Shown here: one piece after another, positions 16,871-26,371 of the stretch
Position numbering within the stretch: the stretch's first letter is position 1
Layout: the number at the start of each line of letters is the position of its first letter
Origin: Pseudorhodoplanes sp.
Lineage (GTDB): Bacteria > Pseudomonadota > Alphaproteobacteria > Rhizobiales > Xanthobacteraceae
Length of the DNA: 64,000 nt
Assembly (NCBI GenBank): GCA_019187085.1
Contig: JABARS010000013.1
Span: 94,231 to 158,230, forward strand
Reading direction: 5' to 3'
The notes under the pieces: generated by a model
Told to the model about the DNA's origin: nothing
The model's database searches: none
The model's input: only the letters and a program-made list of their open reading frames with translations
Translations under genes and position numbers: made by a program

Positions 16871-17560
16871 TCACCGCGCGGCGGCGAGCGCCTGCTCGAG
16901 CCGCTCCTGCATATTGCGGTGATTGGCCAATAGCCGTTGCGTGATGAGCTTGAGGAAGAAGAAGCCGAATTTCGGATTCTGGAAATAAAGCTGCTTCACC
17001 TGATTGTAGCCGATGACCAGCAATTCGCCGTCCTCCTCGCACCGGAAGGTCTGCGTGCGCTTGTTGTCCGGCGTCACCAGCCCGATCTCGCCGACGACCT
17101 CGCCCGGCCCGATCGGCACATCGATCTCTTCGAGCCGATAGCGTCCGCTGACCGGATAGAACATCGCGTCGGCCGTATCGCCCTTGAGGAAGATCGTCTC
17201 TCCCGCCCGGCAGACGCGCCGGTGCGTGAAGCCCCTGATCCAGTCCATCGACAGGCTGCCGCCGGACGCCTCCTTCACCTGCGCGACGAGCCGGACCATC
17301 TGGTAGAGGCGGCCGATATTGAGCGGCAGCAGGATGACGTGCAGCGCGAACTGCGGATAGACCTCCGCGACCAGACCGTAGATGATGAAAAGGATGTTGG
17401 CGCAGATGCCGACGACCCGCAGCGGGATCATGGTGCGCATGGAATAGGTGCCGATCGTAACGACGGCGCCGAGATAGCCCCATATCTCTCCGTTCTGGAT
17501 CAGATAGTTCCAGAATTCCACGAGCCCGCCCTCGAAGCCGATCGCGCTCCCTGCATGCAT
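16871..17560 (-). CDS. Membrane-anchored cyclic-nucleotide-binding protein (Popeye-like)
   Basis: A 229-residue protein from ATG 17560 (GGGAGG upstream). Residues 10-100 hold about three hydrophobic segments (for example IWGYLGAVVTIGTYSM, VVGICANILFIIYGLVAEVY, FALHVILLPLNIGRLYQMV), followed by a cyclic-nucleotide-binding beta-roll (about 115-215: FLKGDTADAMFYPVSG, GEVVGEIGLVTPDNKRTQTF). The phosphate-binding cassette keeps Glu in GEIGL and Arg in NKRTQT. There is no helix-turn-helix, so it is not a Crp-type regulator. This layout resembles Popeye-domain proteins. Ligand and role unknown. Confidence 0.75.
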   Translation of the reverse strand: MHAGSAIGFEGGLVEFWNYLIQNGEIWGYLGAVVTIGTYSMRTMIPLRVVGICANILFIIYGLVAEVYPQFALHVILLPLNIGRLYQMVRLVAQVKEASGGSLSMDWIRGFTHRRVCRAGETIFLKGDTADAMFYPVSGRYRLEEIDVPIGPGEVVGEIGLVTPDNKRTQTFRCEEDGELLVIGYNQVKQLYFQNPKFGFFFLKLITQRLLANHRNMQERLEQALAAAR

Positions 17561-17696
17561 TTCCAGCCCTCCCGCCCTGCCCCGGCGATTTCGTTCCTGC
17601 TCCGGTTGGTCCGCGGCGACGATAACCGATACATGCGCAAGCGCTATCCGCTCATGCGCACCGCGGCGATTCACGGTGCATGGCCGGCATTTCGCC

Positions 17697-17724
17697 TTGC
17701 CCCGCTTTTCTCTCTCCCTATAAT
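17697..17724 (+). promoter_or_regulatory. Sigma-70-type promoter of purEK
   Basis: TTGCCC (17697-17702), a 16-bp spacer and a consensus TATAAT (17719-17724). The predicted start is near 17731, giving a 5' leader of about 24 bases before the purE ATG. Confidence 0.6.
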
Positions 17725-17754
17725 CCGCCGCTTCCTTTTCGGGGGCATCCGCGC

Positions 17755-18297
<543 letters not shown>

Positions 18298-18304
18298 CGC
18301 CGCC

Positions 18305-19429
18305 ATGCCCGAGCACGCCCCGCCGCCGCTGAAGCCCGGCGCCACCATCGGCATCCTGGGCGGCGGCCAGCTCGGCCGCATGCTGGCGCAGGCGGCCGCC
18401 AAGCTCGGCCTGCACTGCCATATCTTCTCGCCAGAGAGCGATTCCTGCGCGTTCGAAGTCGTGCGCCGCTCCACCATCGCCGACTATTCGGACGTCGCCG
18501 CGCTCGACGCCTTCGCCGCCGATTGCGACGTCATCACCTACGAGTTCGAGAACGTGCCGGCGCAGTGCGCGGCCTTCCTCAAGAGCCGAAAGCCGGTGCT
18601 GCCCGACCCGGCCGTGCTCGAGCGCACGCAGGACCGGCTGATCGAGAAGGACTTCGTCAGCGCGCTTAAAATCCCGACCGCGCCCTATGCGCCGGTTCAT
18701 AGCGCCGCCCAATTGCAGGCCGCGGTCGAGGCGGTCGGCCGCCCGGCCGTGCTCAAGACGCGCCGGCTCGGCTACGACGGCAAGGGCCAGGCGACGATCG
18801 CAAGGAACGGCGATCCGGCCGCCGCCTGGCGGACGCTGCGGGAGGTGCCCTGCATCCTGGAAGGCTTCGTCGCCTTCGAGCGCGAGGTCTCCGTCGTCGC
18901 CGCCCGCGGCCGCGACGGCAAGGTCATGTGTTTCGACGTCACCGAGAATGACCACCGCCACCACATCCTGCACCATTCCCGCGCGCCCGCGCGCATCCCG
19001 CCCGCGCTCGCAAAAGACGCCGTGCGCATCGCCGAGCGGATCGCGCGCGCGTTCGACTATGTGGGGGTGTTGGCGGTGGAGATGTTCGTGGTGCGGCGCG
19101 GCGGCGCGCGTACTCTCTTGGTCAACGAGATCGCGCCGCGCGTCCACAATTCCGGGCACTGGACCCTCGACGGGGCGAGCGTCTCCCAGTTCGAGCAGCA
19201 TATCCGGGCGGTGGCGGGCTGGCCGCTGGCCAAGCCGGTCCGCCACGGCCGGGTGGAGATGACCAACCTGATCGGGGAGGAGGTCCACGAGGTCGAGCGC
19301 TGGCTGCGCCAGGGCGGAACCTCGGTCCACCTCTACGGCAAGGCGGAGGCCCGCCCCGGTCGCAAGATGGGCCATGTCACCCGGGTCAGCCCGGAAGGCG
19401 GCCGCACCCCCAAGCCACCGCGCGAGTAG
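18305..19429 (+). CDS. purK: N5-carboxyaminoimidazole ribonucleotide synthase
   Basis: ATP-grasp enzyme making N5-CAIR from AIR, bicarbonate and ATP. 374 residues from ATG 18305. The N-terminal IGILGGGQLGRMLAQAAAKL, VITYEFENVPA and the ATP-grasp parts KTRRLGYDGKGQ, VEMFVV and NEIAPRVHNSGHWTLDG are diagnostic. It follows purE by 7 bp and is probably translated with it. Confidence 0.96.
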   Translation: MPEHAPPPLKPGATIGILGGGQLGRMLAQAAAKLGLHCHIFSPESDSCAFEVVRRSTIADYSDVAALDAFAADCDVITYEFENVPAQCAAFLKSRKPVLPDPAVLERTQDRLIEKDFVSALKIPTAPYAPVHSAAQLQAAVEAVGRPAVLKTRRLGYDGKGQATIARNGDPAAAWRTLREVPCILEGFVAFEREVSVVAARGRDGKVMCFDVTENDHRHHILHHSRAPARIPPALAKDAVRIAERIARAFDYVGVLAVEMFVVRRGGARTLLVNEIAPRVHNSGHWTLDGASVSQFEQHIRAVAGWPLAKPVRHGRVEMTNLIGEEVHEVERWLRQGGTSVHLYGKAEARPGRKMGHVTRVSPEGGRTPKPPRE

Positions 19430-19543
19430 ACTCTTGACCGGCTTTCTGGTACAGGCGCGCGACTTGAAGTGCCCGCGCCGCGCGGGATTTCAGCCGAAAT
19501 CAGACCCGCAACCGGGCCTCAGACGGCCCAAGAAGGAAGACAC

Positions 19544-19828
19544 GTGCAGGTTCTCGTTCGCGACAACAACGTCGACCAGGCCCTCAAGGCGCTCAAGAAG
19601 AAGATGCAGCGCGAGGGCATTTTCCGCGAGATGAAGCTCCGCGGCCATTATGAGAAGCCCTCCGAGAAGAAAGCCCGCCAGAAGGCGGAAGCGGTGCGCC
19701 GGGCGCGCAAGCTCGCCCGCAAGCGCGCGCAGCGCGAAGGCCTGCTGCCCTCCAAGCCCAAGCCGGTCACGGCCGGAGCGGGCGGCGGACGCGGCGGCGC
19801 GGGCCGCGGCGGCTTCACCCGCAACTGA
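19544..19828 (+). CDS. rpsU: 30S ribosomal protein S21
   Basis: S21 helps 30S subunits base-pair with the Shine-Dalgarno region. The gene starts at GTG 19544 behind AAGGA; the conserved core [20 protein letters not shown] and [19 protein letters not shown] is intact, followed by an Arg/Lys-rich helix and a glycine-rich tail (about residues 78-94, [12 protein letters not shown]) typical of Rhizobiales S21. 94 residues. A hairpin terminator follows at 19857. Confidence 0.96.
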   Translation: MQVLVRDNNVDQALKALKKKMQREGIFREMKLRGHYEKPSEKKARQKAEAVRRARKLARKRAQREGLLPSKPKPVTAGAGGGRGGAGRGGFTRN

Positions 19829-19856
19829 CGAATTTCCCCAACGGGACGACCACGGT

Positions 19857-19885
19857 CGCCGGGCCCCTGCCCGGCGATTTCATTT
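19857..19885 (+). terminator. Terminator after rpsU
   Basis: CGCCGGGC / GCCCGGCG stem around CCCT, followed by ATTTCATTT. It slightly overlaps the stop-codon end of the convergent hydrolase gene. Confidence 0.6.
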
Positions 19886-20698
19886 GAGCGGCCGCCGCTG
19901 CGCCACGTCGGACAGGAACGCGCGGGCCGCCTCGACCGCGCCGTGCTCGCCGAGATCCTCGTGCCCGGCACCGGGAAAGCGCACGAAGCGCTTAGGGCCA
20001 GGCGCCAGCGCGAACAGCCGCGCGCCGAAGCGGATCGGGATGACGCGGTCGCGCTCCCCGTGCAGAACCAGAAGCGGCGCATCGATGCGCCCGATGCGCT
20101 CGTCGGAGCGGAACTGGTCCTTCATCAGCCAGCGGACGGGAATGACCGGATAGATCGCCGCCGCGATATCGACGGTCGAAGTATAAGGCGCTTCGAGCAC
20201 GAGGGCGGCGACCGGCCGCTCGGCAGCGACCGCGATCGCAACGCCGGAGCCGAGCGATTCGCCCCACAGCACGATGCGCTCCGCGCCGTAGCGCGCGGCG
20301 GCGAAATCGTAGGCCGCCCGGCCGTCGGCGATCAGGCCCTGCTCGCTCGGATGCCCGCTCGAGCCGCCATAGCCGCGGTACGACAGCGCGACAAGACCGG
20401 TGCCGTCCGACGTCAGCGGCGCAAAGCGCCATGGCCTGTGCCGCAGCGCGCCGCCATTGCCGTGATAATAGACGACGACGAAGCGCCCCGCGTGCGGGGC
20501 GACATGCCAGGCGAGGAGCCGTTCGCCGTCGGCCGCGGTGAGCGCGATCTCCTCGGCCTGCGCAAACCCCGCCTCGGCCGGCGCCGTGCGCACCGTCTCC
20601 GGAAAATACATCAGCCAGCGCTGCGCGAAATACATGACGGCGACGAAGCCGATATATCCAGCCACGACATAGAATGCGATCGACTTGAAAGCAGCCAT
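19880..20698 (-). CDS. Alpha/beta hydrolase, membrane-anchored (ABHD13/BEM46-like)
   Basis: A 272-residue serine hydrolase. Residues 5-28 form an N-terminal membrane anchor (IAFYVVAGYIGFVAVMYFA). The oxyanion/lid start VVVYYHGNGGAL and the nucleophile elbow VLWGESLGSG (Ser near 147) are of the BEM46/ABHD13 type; the acid is in LHGERDRVIP and the His in GAGHEDLGEHG. Substrate unknown; such proteins are esterase or thioesterase candidates facing the periplasm or cytoplasm depending on topology. Convergent with rpsU. Confidence 0.85.
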   Translation of the reverse strand: MAAFKSIAFYVVAGYIGFVAVMYFAQRWLMYFPETVRTAPAEAGFAQAEEIALTAADGERLLAWHVAPHAGRFVVVYYHGNGGALRHRPWRFAPLTSDGTGLVALSYRGYGGSSGHPSEQGLIADGRAAYDFAAARYGAERIVLWGESLGSGVAIAVAAERPVAALVLEAPYTSTVDIAAAIYPVIPVRWLMKDQFRSDERIGRIDAPLLVLHGERDRVIPIRFGARLFALAPGPKRFVRFPGAGHEDLGEHGAVEAARAFLSDVAQRRPLK

Positions 20699-20807
20699 CG
20701 GCGCGACAATGTCCCCCGGTCAGACAGCCAGCATGCGGACCGGGCATGCTCGCTCATCCGGATCGCCATATTGTGACAGCCGGCGTTTCCGGTTAAGTCT
20801 CGATACC

Positions 20808-21503
20808 ATGCTGGCGCCCGAAGAACTCACGATTCTCGTCCGCATCACGGCCGCGCTCGCGATCGGCGCCATGATCGGTTTCGAGCGCACCTTCCATGGC
20901 CGGCCCGCGGGTTTCCGCACCCATGCGCTGGTCTGCGTCGCCTCCGCGCTTCTGATGCTGGTCACCGTCTACCAGGACGTCTGGATGACGCATGTGCCGA
21001 CCGAGGCGATCCGCACCGACCCGACCCGCATGGCGCAGGGCATCATGACCGGCATCGGCTTTCTCGGCGCCGGCGTCATCTTCAAGGAAGGCCTGACGGT
21101 GCGCGGCCTCACCACCGCGGCCTCGATCTGGATCACCTCGGCGATCGGCATCCTGGTCGGCATCGGCTTCTATTTCGCCGCCGGATTCGGGGCCGTCGCG
21201 GCGATCGCGATCCTGTCGCTGTTCCGCTGGATCGAAAACCGGCTGCCGTCAGAATACTACGCGCACCTGATCGTGGCGTTCCCGCGCCGCAAGGTGATGA
21301 CCGAGGACCGGCTGCGCCAGATGGTCGGCAATCACGGTTTCACCATCGCCAACCTGTCGTCGCGGCTGACCAATGCCGGCAAGGAATTCGAGTACCGCAT
21401 GATGATCCGCGCCCGCGCCCGCGACGCCACCGAGGCGCTGTCGCGACAATTGCGCCAATCGTCCGAGATCATCGGTTTCCGCATCTCGCCGACCGGCGAC
21501 TGA
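20808..21503 (+). CDS. MgtC/SapB-family membrane protein
   Basis: A 231-residue inner-membrane protein. The N-terminal membrane domain has the MgtC blocks IGAMIGFERTFHGRPAGFRT and GIMTGIGFLGAGVIFKEGLT, then RGLTTAASIWITSAIGILVG. A soluble ACT-like C-terminal domain (about 145-231) follows. MgtC proteins affect growth at low magnesium and can inhibit F-type ATP synthase; the role here is not shown by context. The ATG at 20808 lies 109 bp from the divergent hydrolase gene. Confidence 0.9.
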   Translation: MLAPEELTILVRITAALAIGAMIGFERTFHGRPAGFRTHALVCVASALLMLVTVYQDVWMTHVPTEAIRTDPTRMAQGIMTGIGFLGAGVIFKEGLTVRGLTTAASIWITSAIGILVGIGFYFAAGFGAVAAIAILSLFRWIENRLPSEYYAHLIVAFPRRKVMTEDRLRQMVGNHGFTIANLSSRLTNAGKEFEYRMMIRARARDATEALSRQLRQSSEIIGFRISPTGD

Positions 21504-21521
21504 CCCTCAGCGATCGATCCT

Positions 21522-22715
21522 ATGTCCGCACAGACGCGCTGGAGCGCGGTCGTCATCCTGATTGCCGCCGGCATGGTCGCCGCCTTCCAGATCGGAAAGG
21601 CGGCGATCGCGGTGCCGCTGCTGCAGCAGGATCTGGGCCTGAGCCTCGTCTTCGCATCCTGGATCGTCGGCGCCTTCGGGGCGCTCGGCGCGTTCGGCGG
21701 CATCTTCGCCGGCACCATCGTCTCGATGTTCGAGCCGCGCCGCACACTGCTGGTCGGGCTTTGCCTGACCGGCCTTGCCAGCATCGCCGGCGCGCTCGCG
21801 CCCAACGGCGCGGTGCTGCTGGCGACGCGCGTCGCCGAAGGCTGCGGCTTCCTCGCCATCGTGCTCTCGGTGCCGCGCCTGTTGCGCACCATCGCCGGCC
21901 CCGCCGAGCGCGACCGCATCTTCGCCTTCTGGGGCGTCTATCTTCCCGCCGGCTCGGCGCTGATGATGCTGCTCGGCCCGCTGATCGCCGCGCCCGGCTG
22001 GCGCGTCCTGTGGCTGGTCAACGGCGTGGCGGCGCTCGCCTATGCCGGGGTGATCGCGCGCACGATCGCAGCCCAGCCCGGCGCCGCGGAAGCTTCGCGC
22101 GCGCTTCTCAATATCGCGCAGGTGCTACGTTCGCCGGGACCGCTGCTGCTGACCGCGATATTCGGCATCTACACGTTCCACTATTTCGCGCTGACCGGCC
22201 TGCTGCCGACGCTGCTGGTCGACCGGCTCGGGCTCAGCATCGCCGCCGCCGGCGTCGTCAGCGCGCTGACGGTGCTCGCCAACGGCATCGGCAATCTCAC
22301 CGCCGGCGTGCTCATCCGCATGGGCGTCCCGCTCTGGGCGGTGGCGACGGCCGGCTTCACGGTGATCGGGACGTCGGGTTTTGCGATCTTCTCGGACCAG
22401 TTGCCGGTCGCCGTCATCGCGCTCGCGGCCGCCGCGACGCTGGCGGTGAGCGGGCTGATCCCGGCCTCGATCTTCGCCGCCGCGCCGCGGCTTGCGGCGA
22501 GCGCGGCGCTCTTGTCGATCACGATCGGGCTTGCAATGAACGGCAGCAATCTCGGCCAGCTTCTCGGCCCGGCGGCGCTCGCCGCCTTCGTGCAGCGCTA
22601 CGGCTGGGACCGCGCGCCGCTGCTGTTTGTCGGGGTGATGGTGGCGGGACTTTCGGTGGCTTTGGCGCTGCGCGCGGTGCTGCGCCGCGCGGGCCCGCCG
22701 GCCGGCGGGGCATGA
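21522..22715 (+). CDS. MFS transporter
   Basis: A 397-residue 12-helix major facilitator superfamily permease. The cytoplasmic loop between helices 2 and 3 reads EPRRTLLVG, a weak form of the MFS A-motif, and the second half repeats the fold. It follows the MgtC gene by 18 bp on the same strand, so co-transcription is likely. The sequence does not reveal a substrate; candidates are drug or metabolite efflux or organic-anion uptake. Confidence 0.85.
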   Translation: MSAQTRWSAVVILIAAGMVAAFQIGKAAIAVPLLQQDLGLSLVFASWIVGAFGALGAFGGIFAGTIVSMFEPRRTLLVGLCLTGLASIAGALAPNGAVLLATRVAEGCGFLAIVLSVPRLLRTIAGPAERDRIFAFWGVYLPAGSALMMLLGPLIAAPGWRVLWLVNGVAALAYAGVIARTIAAQPGAAEASRALLNIAQVLRSPGPLLLTAIFGIYTFHYFALTGLLPTLLVDRLGLSIAAAGVVSALTVLANGIGNLTAGVLIRMGVPLWAVATAGFTVIGTSGFAIFSDQLPVAVIALAAAATLAVSGLIPASIFAAAPRLAASAALLSITIGLAMNGSNLGQLLGPAALAAFVQRYGWDRAPLLFVGVMVAGLSVALALRAVLRRAGPPAGGA

Positions 22716-22755
22716 CGGGCCACGCCCGCCATCCCGCGCCGGCACGACACGAGGG

Positions 22756-23133
22756 TCAGGCCGCCTTTTTCGCCTTCTTCTTCTTGCGCGGCTTCTTCTG
22801 CGCGGAGAGATAGAGCGCGACCTTCTTCGACGAACGGCCGGCGACCTTGACCGCCGCTTTCAGCTTGGCCGCCGTCACCTTGAACTTCTTCGACCAGTAG
22901 CGCAGCTCGTAGGGCTGGCTGACCGCGATCAGCGCGCGGTCGCGGTCCTTCTGCTTCTGGAATTTCAGATAGGCCTCGACCTTGCGCGACGAACGGCCTA
23001 CCGCCTTGACCGCCGCCTTCAGCTTGGCCGGCGTCACCTTGAACTTCTTGCACCAGTAGCGGACCTCGTAGGGCTCCTTCAGTGCGATCAGCGCACGATC
23101 CGAGCCGCCGCGCTTCTTCTTGTTGTCAGCCAT
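22756..23133 (-). CDS. Tandem DUF3606 protein with lysine-rich tail
   Basis: A 125-residue basic protein made of two copies of the DUF3606 motif: unit 1 (about 12-60, SDRALIALKEPYEVRYWCKK and FKVTPAKLKAAVKAVGRSS) and unit 2 (about 62-110, RDRALIAVSQPYELRYWSKK and FKVTAAKLKAAVKVAGRSS). DUF3606 proteins are usually about 60 residues with one unit. The C-terminus is a lysine run (KKPRKKKKAKKAA), suggesting nucleic-acid binding. The start follows AAGGAGAAAC. Convergent with the MFS gene. Confidence 0.85.
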   Translation of the reverse strand: MADNKKKRGGSDRALIALKEPYEVRYWCKKFKVTPAKLKAAVKAVGRSSRKVEAYLKFQKQKDRDRALIAVSQPYELRYWSKKFKVTAAKLKAAVKVAGRSSKKVALYLSAQKKPRKKKKAKKAA

Positions 23134-23254
23134 GTGTTTCTCCTTGCCGTGAGGGGGCGCACCAGCGCGCCCCGCGCTTACGCACAGACCTACGCGTCGG
23201 GATATGCACAGTGACAGATTCGGGCGCGGTCCGACAAAGACGGCGCGGCCGCCG

Positions 23255-24649
23255 CTACATCGACTTGACGATGCTCTCGGTCATCTTCTTGGCGTCGCCG
23301 AGCAGCATCATCGTATTGTCGCGGTAAAACAGCGGATTGTCGATGCCGGCATAGCCGGAGGCGAGCGAGCGCTTGATGAACATCACGGTGCCGGCCTTCC
23401 ACACCTGCAGCACCGGCATGCCGTAGATCGGCGAGGTCTTGTCCTCCTCGGCGGCCGGGTTGGTGACGTCGTTGGCGCCGATGACGAAGGCGATGTCGGC
23501 CTGCGCGAATTCGGAGTTGATGTCCTCGAGCTCGAACACCTCGTCGTAGGGCACGTTGGCTTCCGCCAAGAGCACGTTCATGTGCCCGGGCATGCGGCCG
23601 GCGACCGGGTGGATGGCGTACTTGACCTCGACGCCTTCCTTCTTGAGATGGTCGGCCATCTCGCGCAGCGCGTGCTGGGCCTGCGCCACCGCCATGCCGT
23701 AGCCCGGCACGATGATGACCTTGGAGGCGTTCTTCATGATGTAGGCGGCGTCTTCGGCCGAGCCGAGCTTGACCGGACGCTGCTCGGCCGCCCCGGCCGC
23801 CGCTGCCACCTCGCCGCCGAAGCCGCCGAGGATGACGGAGATGAAGGAGCGGTTCATGCCCTTGCACATGATGTAGGACAGGATCGCGCCCGAGGAGCCG
23901 ACGAGGGCCCCGGTGATGATCAGCGCCGAATTGCCGAGCGTGAAGCCGATGCCGGCGGCCGCCCAGCCGGAATAGGAATTGAGCATCGAGATCACGACCG
24001 GCATGTCGGCGCCGCCGATCGGGATGATGATGAGGATGCCGAGCACGAGCGCGATGACCGTCACCAGCCAGAAATCGAGCTGGCTCTGCGACACCACGAG
24101 GCCGTAGACGAAGAACACCAGCGCCAGCGCCAGCCCGATATTGATGACGTGGCGCGCGGGCAGGATGATCGGCGCGCCGCTCATGCGCCCGGACAGCTTG
24201 AGGAAGGCGATGATCGAGCCGGTGAAGGTGATGGCGCCGATGGCGACGCCGAGCGCCATCTCCACGAGGCTGGATTTGTGGATGGCACCGCGGATGCCGA
24301 TGTCGAAGGCGGCGGGCGCGTAGAAGGCGGCGGCCGCCACCAGCACCGCGGCAAGGCCGACCAGCGAATGGAAGGCGGCGACCAGTTCGGGCATCGCCGT
24401 CATCGGCACGCGCCGCGCGATCACCGCGCCGATGCCGCCGCCGAGGCCGAGCCCGAGAACGACCAGCAGCCAGGCGCCGAAGCCGGCCGGCGGATGCGAG
24501 GCGAGCGTCGTGAGCACCGCGATGGCCATACCGGCGATGCCGAACATGTTGCCCATGCGGCTGGTTTCCGGGCTCGACAACCCGCGCAGCGCCAGGATGA
24601 ACAGGACGCCGGAAACGAGATAAAGCAGGGCTGCGAGATTGGCGCTCAT
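23255..24649 (-). CDS. pntB: Proton-translocating NAD(P) transhydrogenase, beta subunit
   Basis: 464 residues from ATG 24649. The N-terminal half is a bundle of about nine membrane helices; the C-terminal half is the NADP(H)-binding domain III with VIIVPGYGMAVAQAQHALRE, IHPVAGRMPGHMNVLLAEA and GANDVTNPAAEEDKTSPIYG. With the two alpha subunits it forms the inner-membrane enzyme that uses the proton gradient to reduce NADP+ with NADH. Last gene of the operon; a 153-bp repeat-like spacer separates it from pntAB. Confidence 0.97.
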   Translation of the reverse strand: MSANLAALLYLVSGVLFILALRGLSSPETSRMGNMFGIAGMAIAVLTTLASHPPAGFGAWLLVVLGLGLGGGIGAVIARRVPMTAMPELVAAFHSLVGLAAVLVAAAAFYAPAAFDIGIRGAIHKSSLVEMALGVAIGAITFTGSIIAFLKLSGRMSGAPIILPARHVINIGLALALVFFVYGLVVSQSQLDFWLVTVIALVLGILIIIPIGGADMPVVISMLNSYSGWAAAGIGFTLGNSALIITGALVGSSGAILSYIMCKGMNRSFISVILGGFGGEVAAAAGAAEQRPVKLGSAEDAAYIMKNASKVIIVPGYGMAVAQAQHALREMADHLKKEGVEVKYAIHPVAGRMPGHMNVLLAEANVPYDEVFELEDINSEFAQADIAFVIGANDVTNPAAEEDKTSPIYGMPVLQVWKAGTVMFIKRSLASGYAGIDNPLFYRDNTMMLLGDAKKMTESIVKSM

Positions 24650-24802
24650 GGACGAACCTTCATGCCGTGTCCCGGGCGCAGCACAGCGCACGGCGGTGCG
24701 CTGCAGAACCGGGGCCGTTCGATTTGTGGCGGTCCCGGATCAGCGGCGCATCGCTGCGCGCTGCACCGCATCCGGAACACGATAAGATCGTCATCGCGCG
24801 CT
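24650..24802. repeat. Dispersed-repeat-like insert inside the pnt operon
   Basis: Between pntAB and pntB lies 153 bp with paired blocks such as GTGTCCCGGGCGCAGCACAGCG, broken here as GTGTCCCGGG and CGCAGCACAGCG, and its partial mirror GCTGCACCGCATCCGGAACACG. No gene is visible. Such elements are common between genes of Bradyrhizobium-like genomes; here the transcript should form a long hairpin between cistrons. Confidence 0.55.
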
Positions 24803-25123
24803 TCATTTCTTCTTCTTGTACATCGCGAGCATGCGCTGGGTGACGAGGAAGCCGCCGAAGATGTTGATCGAGGCGAGCACGAGCGCGACGAAGCCGAGCG
24901 CGCGCGACCAGATCGGGCCGGATTCGTCGGCGACCAGCGACACCCCGACCGCGAGCAGCGCGCCGACCACGATCACCGAGGAGATCGCGTTGGTCACCGA
25001 CATCAGCGGGGTATGCAAAGCCGGCGTCACCGACCACACGACGTAATAGCCGACGAACACGGCAAGGACGAAGATCGAAAGCCGGAATACGAAGGGATCG
25101 ACGGCGTTTGCGATATGGTCCAT
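24803..25123 (-). CDS. pntAB: NAD(P) transhydrogenase, membrane alpha-2 subunit
   Basis: A 106-residue membrane subunit with three helices ([40 protein letters not shown], and [20 protein letters not shown]). [14 protein letters not shown] and [20 protein letters not shown] are diagnostic of the C-terminal part of PntA, which is a separate gene in alphaproteobacteria. AGAGGA lies ahead of the ATG. Middle gene of the pntAA-pntAB-pntB operon. Confidence 0.96.
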   Translation of the reverse strand: MDHIANAVDPFVFRLSIFVLAVFVGYYVVWSVTPALHTPLMSVTNAISSVIVVGALLAVGVSLVADESGPIWSRALGFVALVLASINIFGGFLVTQRMLAMYKKKK

Positions 25124-25204
25124 GGCCAGCGTCCTCTGTCTGTCTTCACCTGCGGCCGTAATGCGCGTCGGGGCGCGGGCATGGCGGCATCAGGCGGCGC
25201 GGCA

Positions 25205-26338
25205 TCAGGCGGCGCTCTTGGGCTTGAAGATGGGATGGATGACGGCGCCATCGCGGGTCAGCGCGGTGCTCTTGACCAGCTCGTCGTCCCAGTTGAGCGC
25301 GAGCTTCTTTTCCTTGCGGTCGATCATGGTCTCGACGAAGGCGAGCAGGTTCTTGGCATAGAGCGCGGACGCCGACGCCGCGAGCCGGCCCGCCACGTTC
25401 TCGTGGCCGACGATCTTCACGCCGTCGACCTCGACCACCGCGCCGGCCTTGGCGCCCTCGACATTACCGCCGCGCTCGACCGCCAGATCGACCAGCACCG
25501 AGCCCGGCCGCATCGACGCCACCATCTCCCTGCTCACGAGCCGCGGCGCCGGACGGCCGGGAATGAGCGCGGTGGTGATGACGATGTCCTGCTTCTTGAT
25601 GTGCTCGGCGATCAGCGCGGCCTGCTTGGCCTGGTACTCTTTCGACATTTCCTTGGCGTAGCCGCCGGCGGTCTCCGCCTGCTTGAATTCCTCGTCCTCG
25701 ACCGCGATGAATTTCGCGCCCAGGCTCTGCACCTGCTCCTTCACCGCCGGACGCACGTCGGTGGCGGTGACGATGCCGCCGAGCCGGCGCGCGGTGGCGA
25801 TCGCCTGCAGGCCGGCGACGCCGACACCCATGACGAACACCTTGGCCGCCGGCACCGTGCCGGCCGCCGTCATCATCATCGGCAGCGCGCGGCCATATTC
25901 GGCGGAGCCGTCGATGACGGCGCGATAGCCGGCGAGGTTGGCCTGGCTCGACAGCACGTCCATCGACTGCGCGCGCGTGATGCGCGGCATCAATTCCATG
26001 GCGAACGCGACGACGCCGGCGTCGGCCATCGCCTTCACCGCGGCCTCGTTGCCGTAAGGGTCCATGATCGCCAGAACGAGGGCGCCCTTGCGGTAGCCCT
26101 TCGCTTCGTCGGCGGAGGGACGGCGCACCTTGAGCACGATGTCGGCATCGGCCGCCACCTTGGCGCCGACGGTTGCGCCGGCGGCGGCAAATTCGGCATC
26201 CGGGATTCCCGAGCGGACGCCCGCGCCCGCTTCGACGGCGACCGCCGCCCCGAGCGCGATGAGTTTCTTGACCGTTTCGGGGGTTGCGGCGACGCGGGGC
26301 TCGGCGGGGTCGGATTCGGCGGCGACTGCGATTTTCAT
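25205..26338 (-). CDS. pntAA: NAD(P) transhydrogenase, NAD-binding alpha-1 subunit
   Basis: A 377-residue soluble subunit carrying the NAD(H)-binding domain I, homologous to alanine dehydrogenase. Blocks: VAAESDPAEPRVAATPETVK, SMDVLSSQANLAGYRAVIDG, the Rossmann VFVMGVGVAGLQAIATARRL and ALIPGRPAPRLVSREMVASM with the mobile-loop region. First gene of the pnt operon; the cytochrome oxidase subunit IV gene lies just upstream on the same strand (33 bp). Confidence 0.97.
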   Translation of the reverse strand: MKIAVAAESDPAEPRVAATPETVKKLIALGAAVAVEAGAGVRSGIPDAEFAAAGATVGAKVAADADIVLKVRRPSADEAKGYRKGALVLAIMDPYGNEAAVKAMADAGVVAFAMELMPRITRAQSMDVLSSQANLAGYRAVIDGSAEYGRALPMMMTAAGTVPAAKVFVMGVGVAGLQAIATARRLGGIVTATDVRPAVKEQVQSLGAKFIAVEDEEFKQAETAGGYAKEMSKEYQAKQAALIAEHIKKQDIVITTALIPGRPAPRLVSREMVASMRPGSVLVDLAVERGGNVEGAKAGAVVEVDGVKIVGHENVAGRLAASASALYAKNLLAFVETMIDRKEKKLALNWDDELVKSTALTRDGAVIHPIFKPKSAA

Positions 26339-26371
26339 TGGGGGCCTCAGCGCCGATGTCCGGACGTCAGG

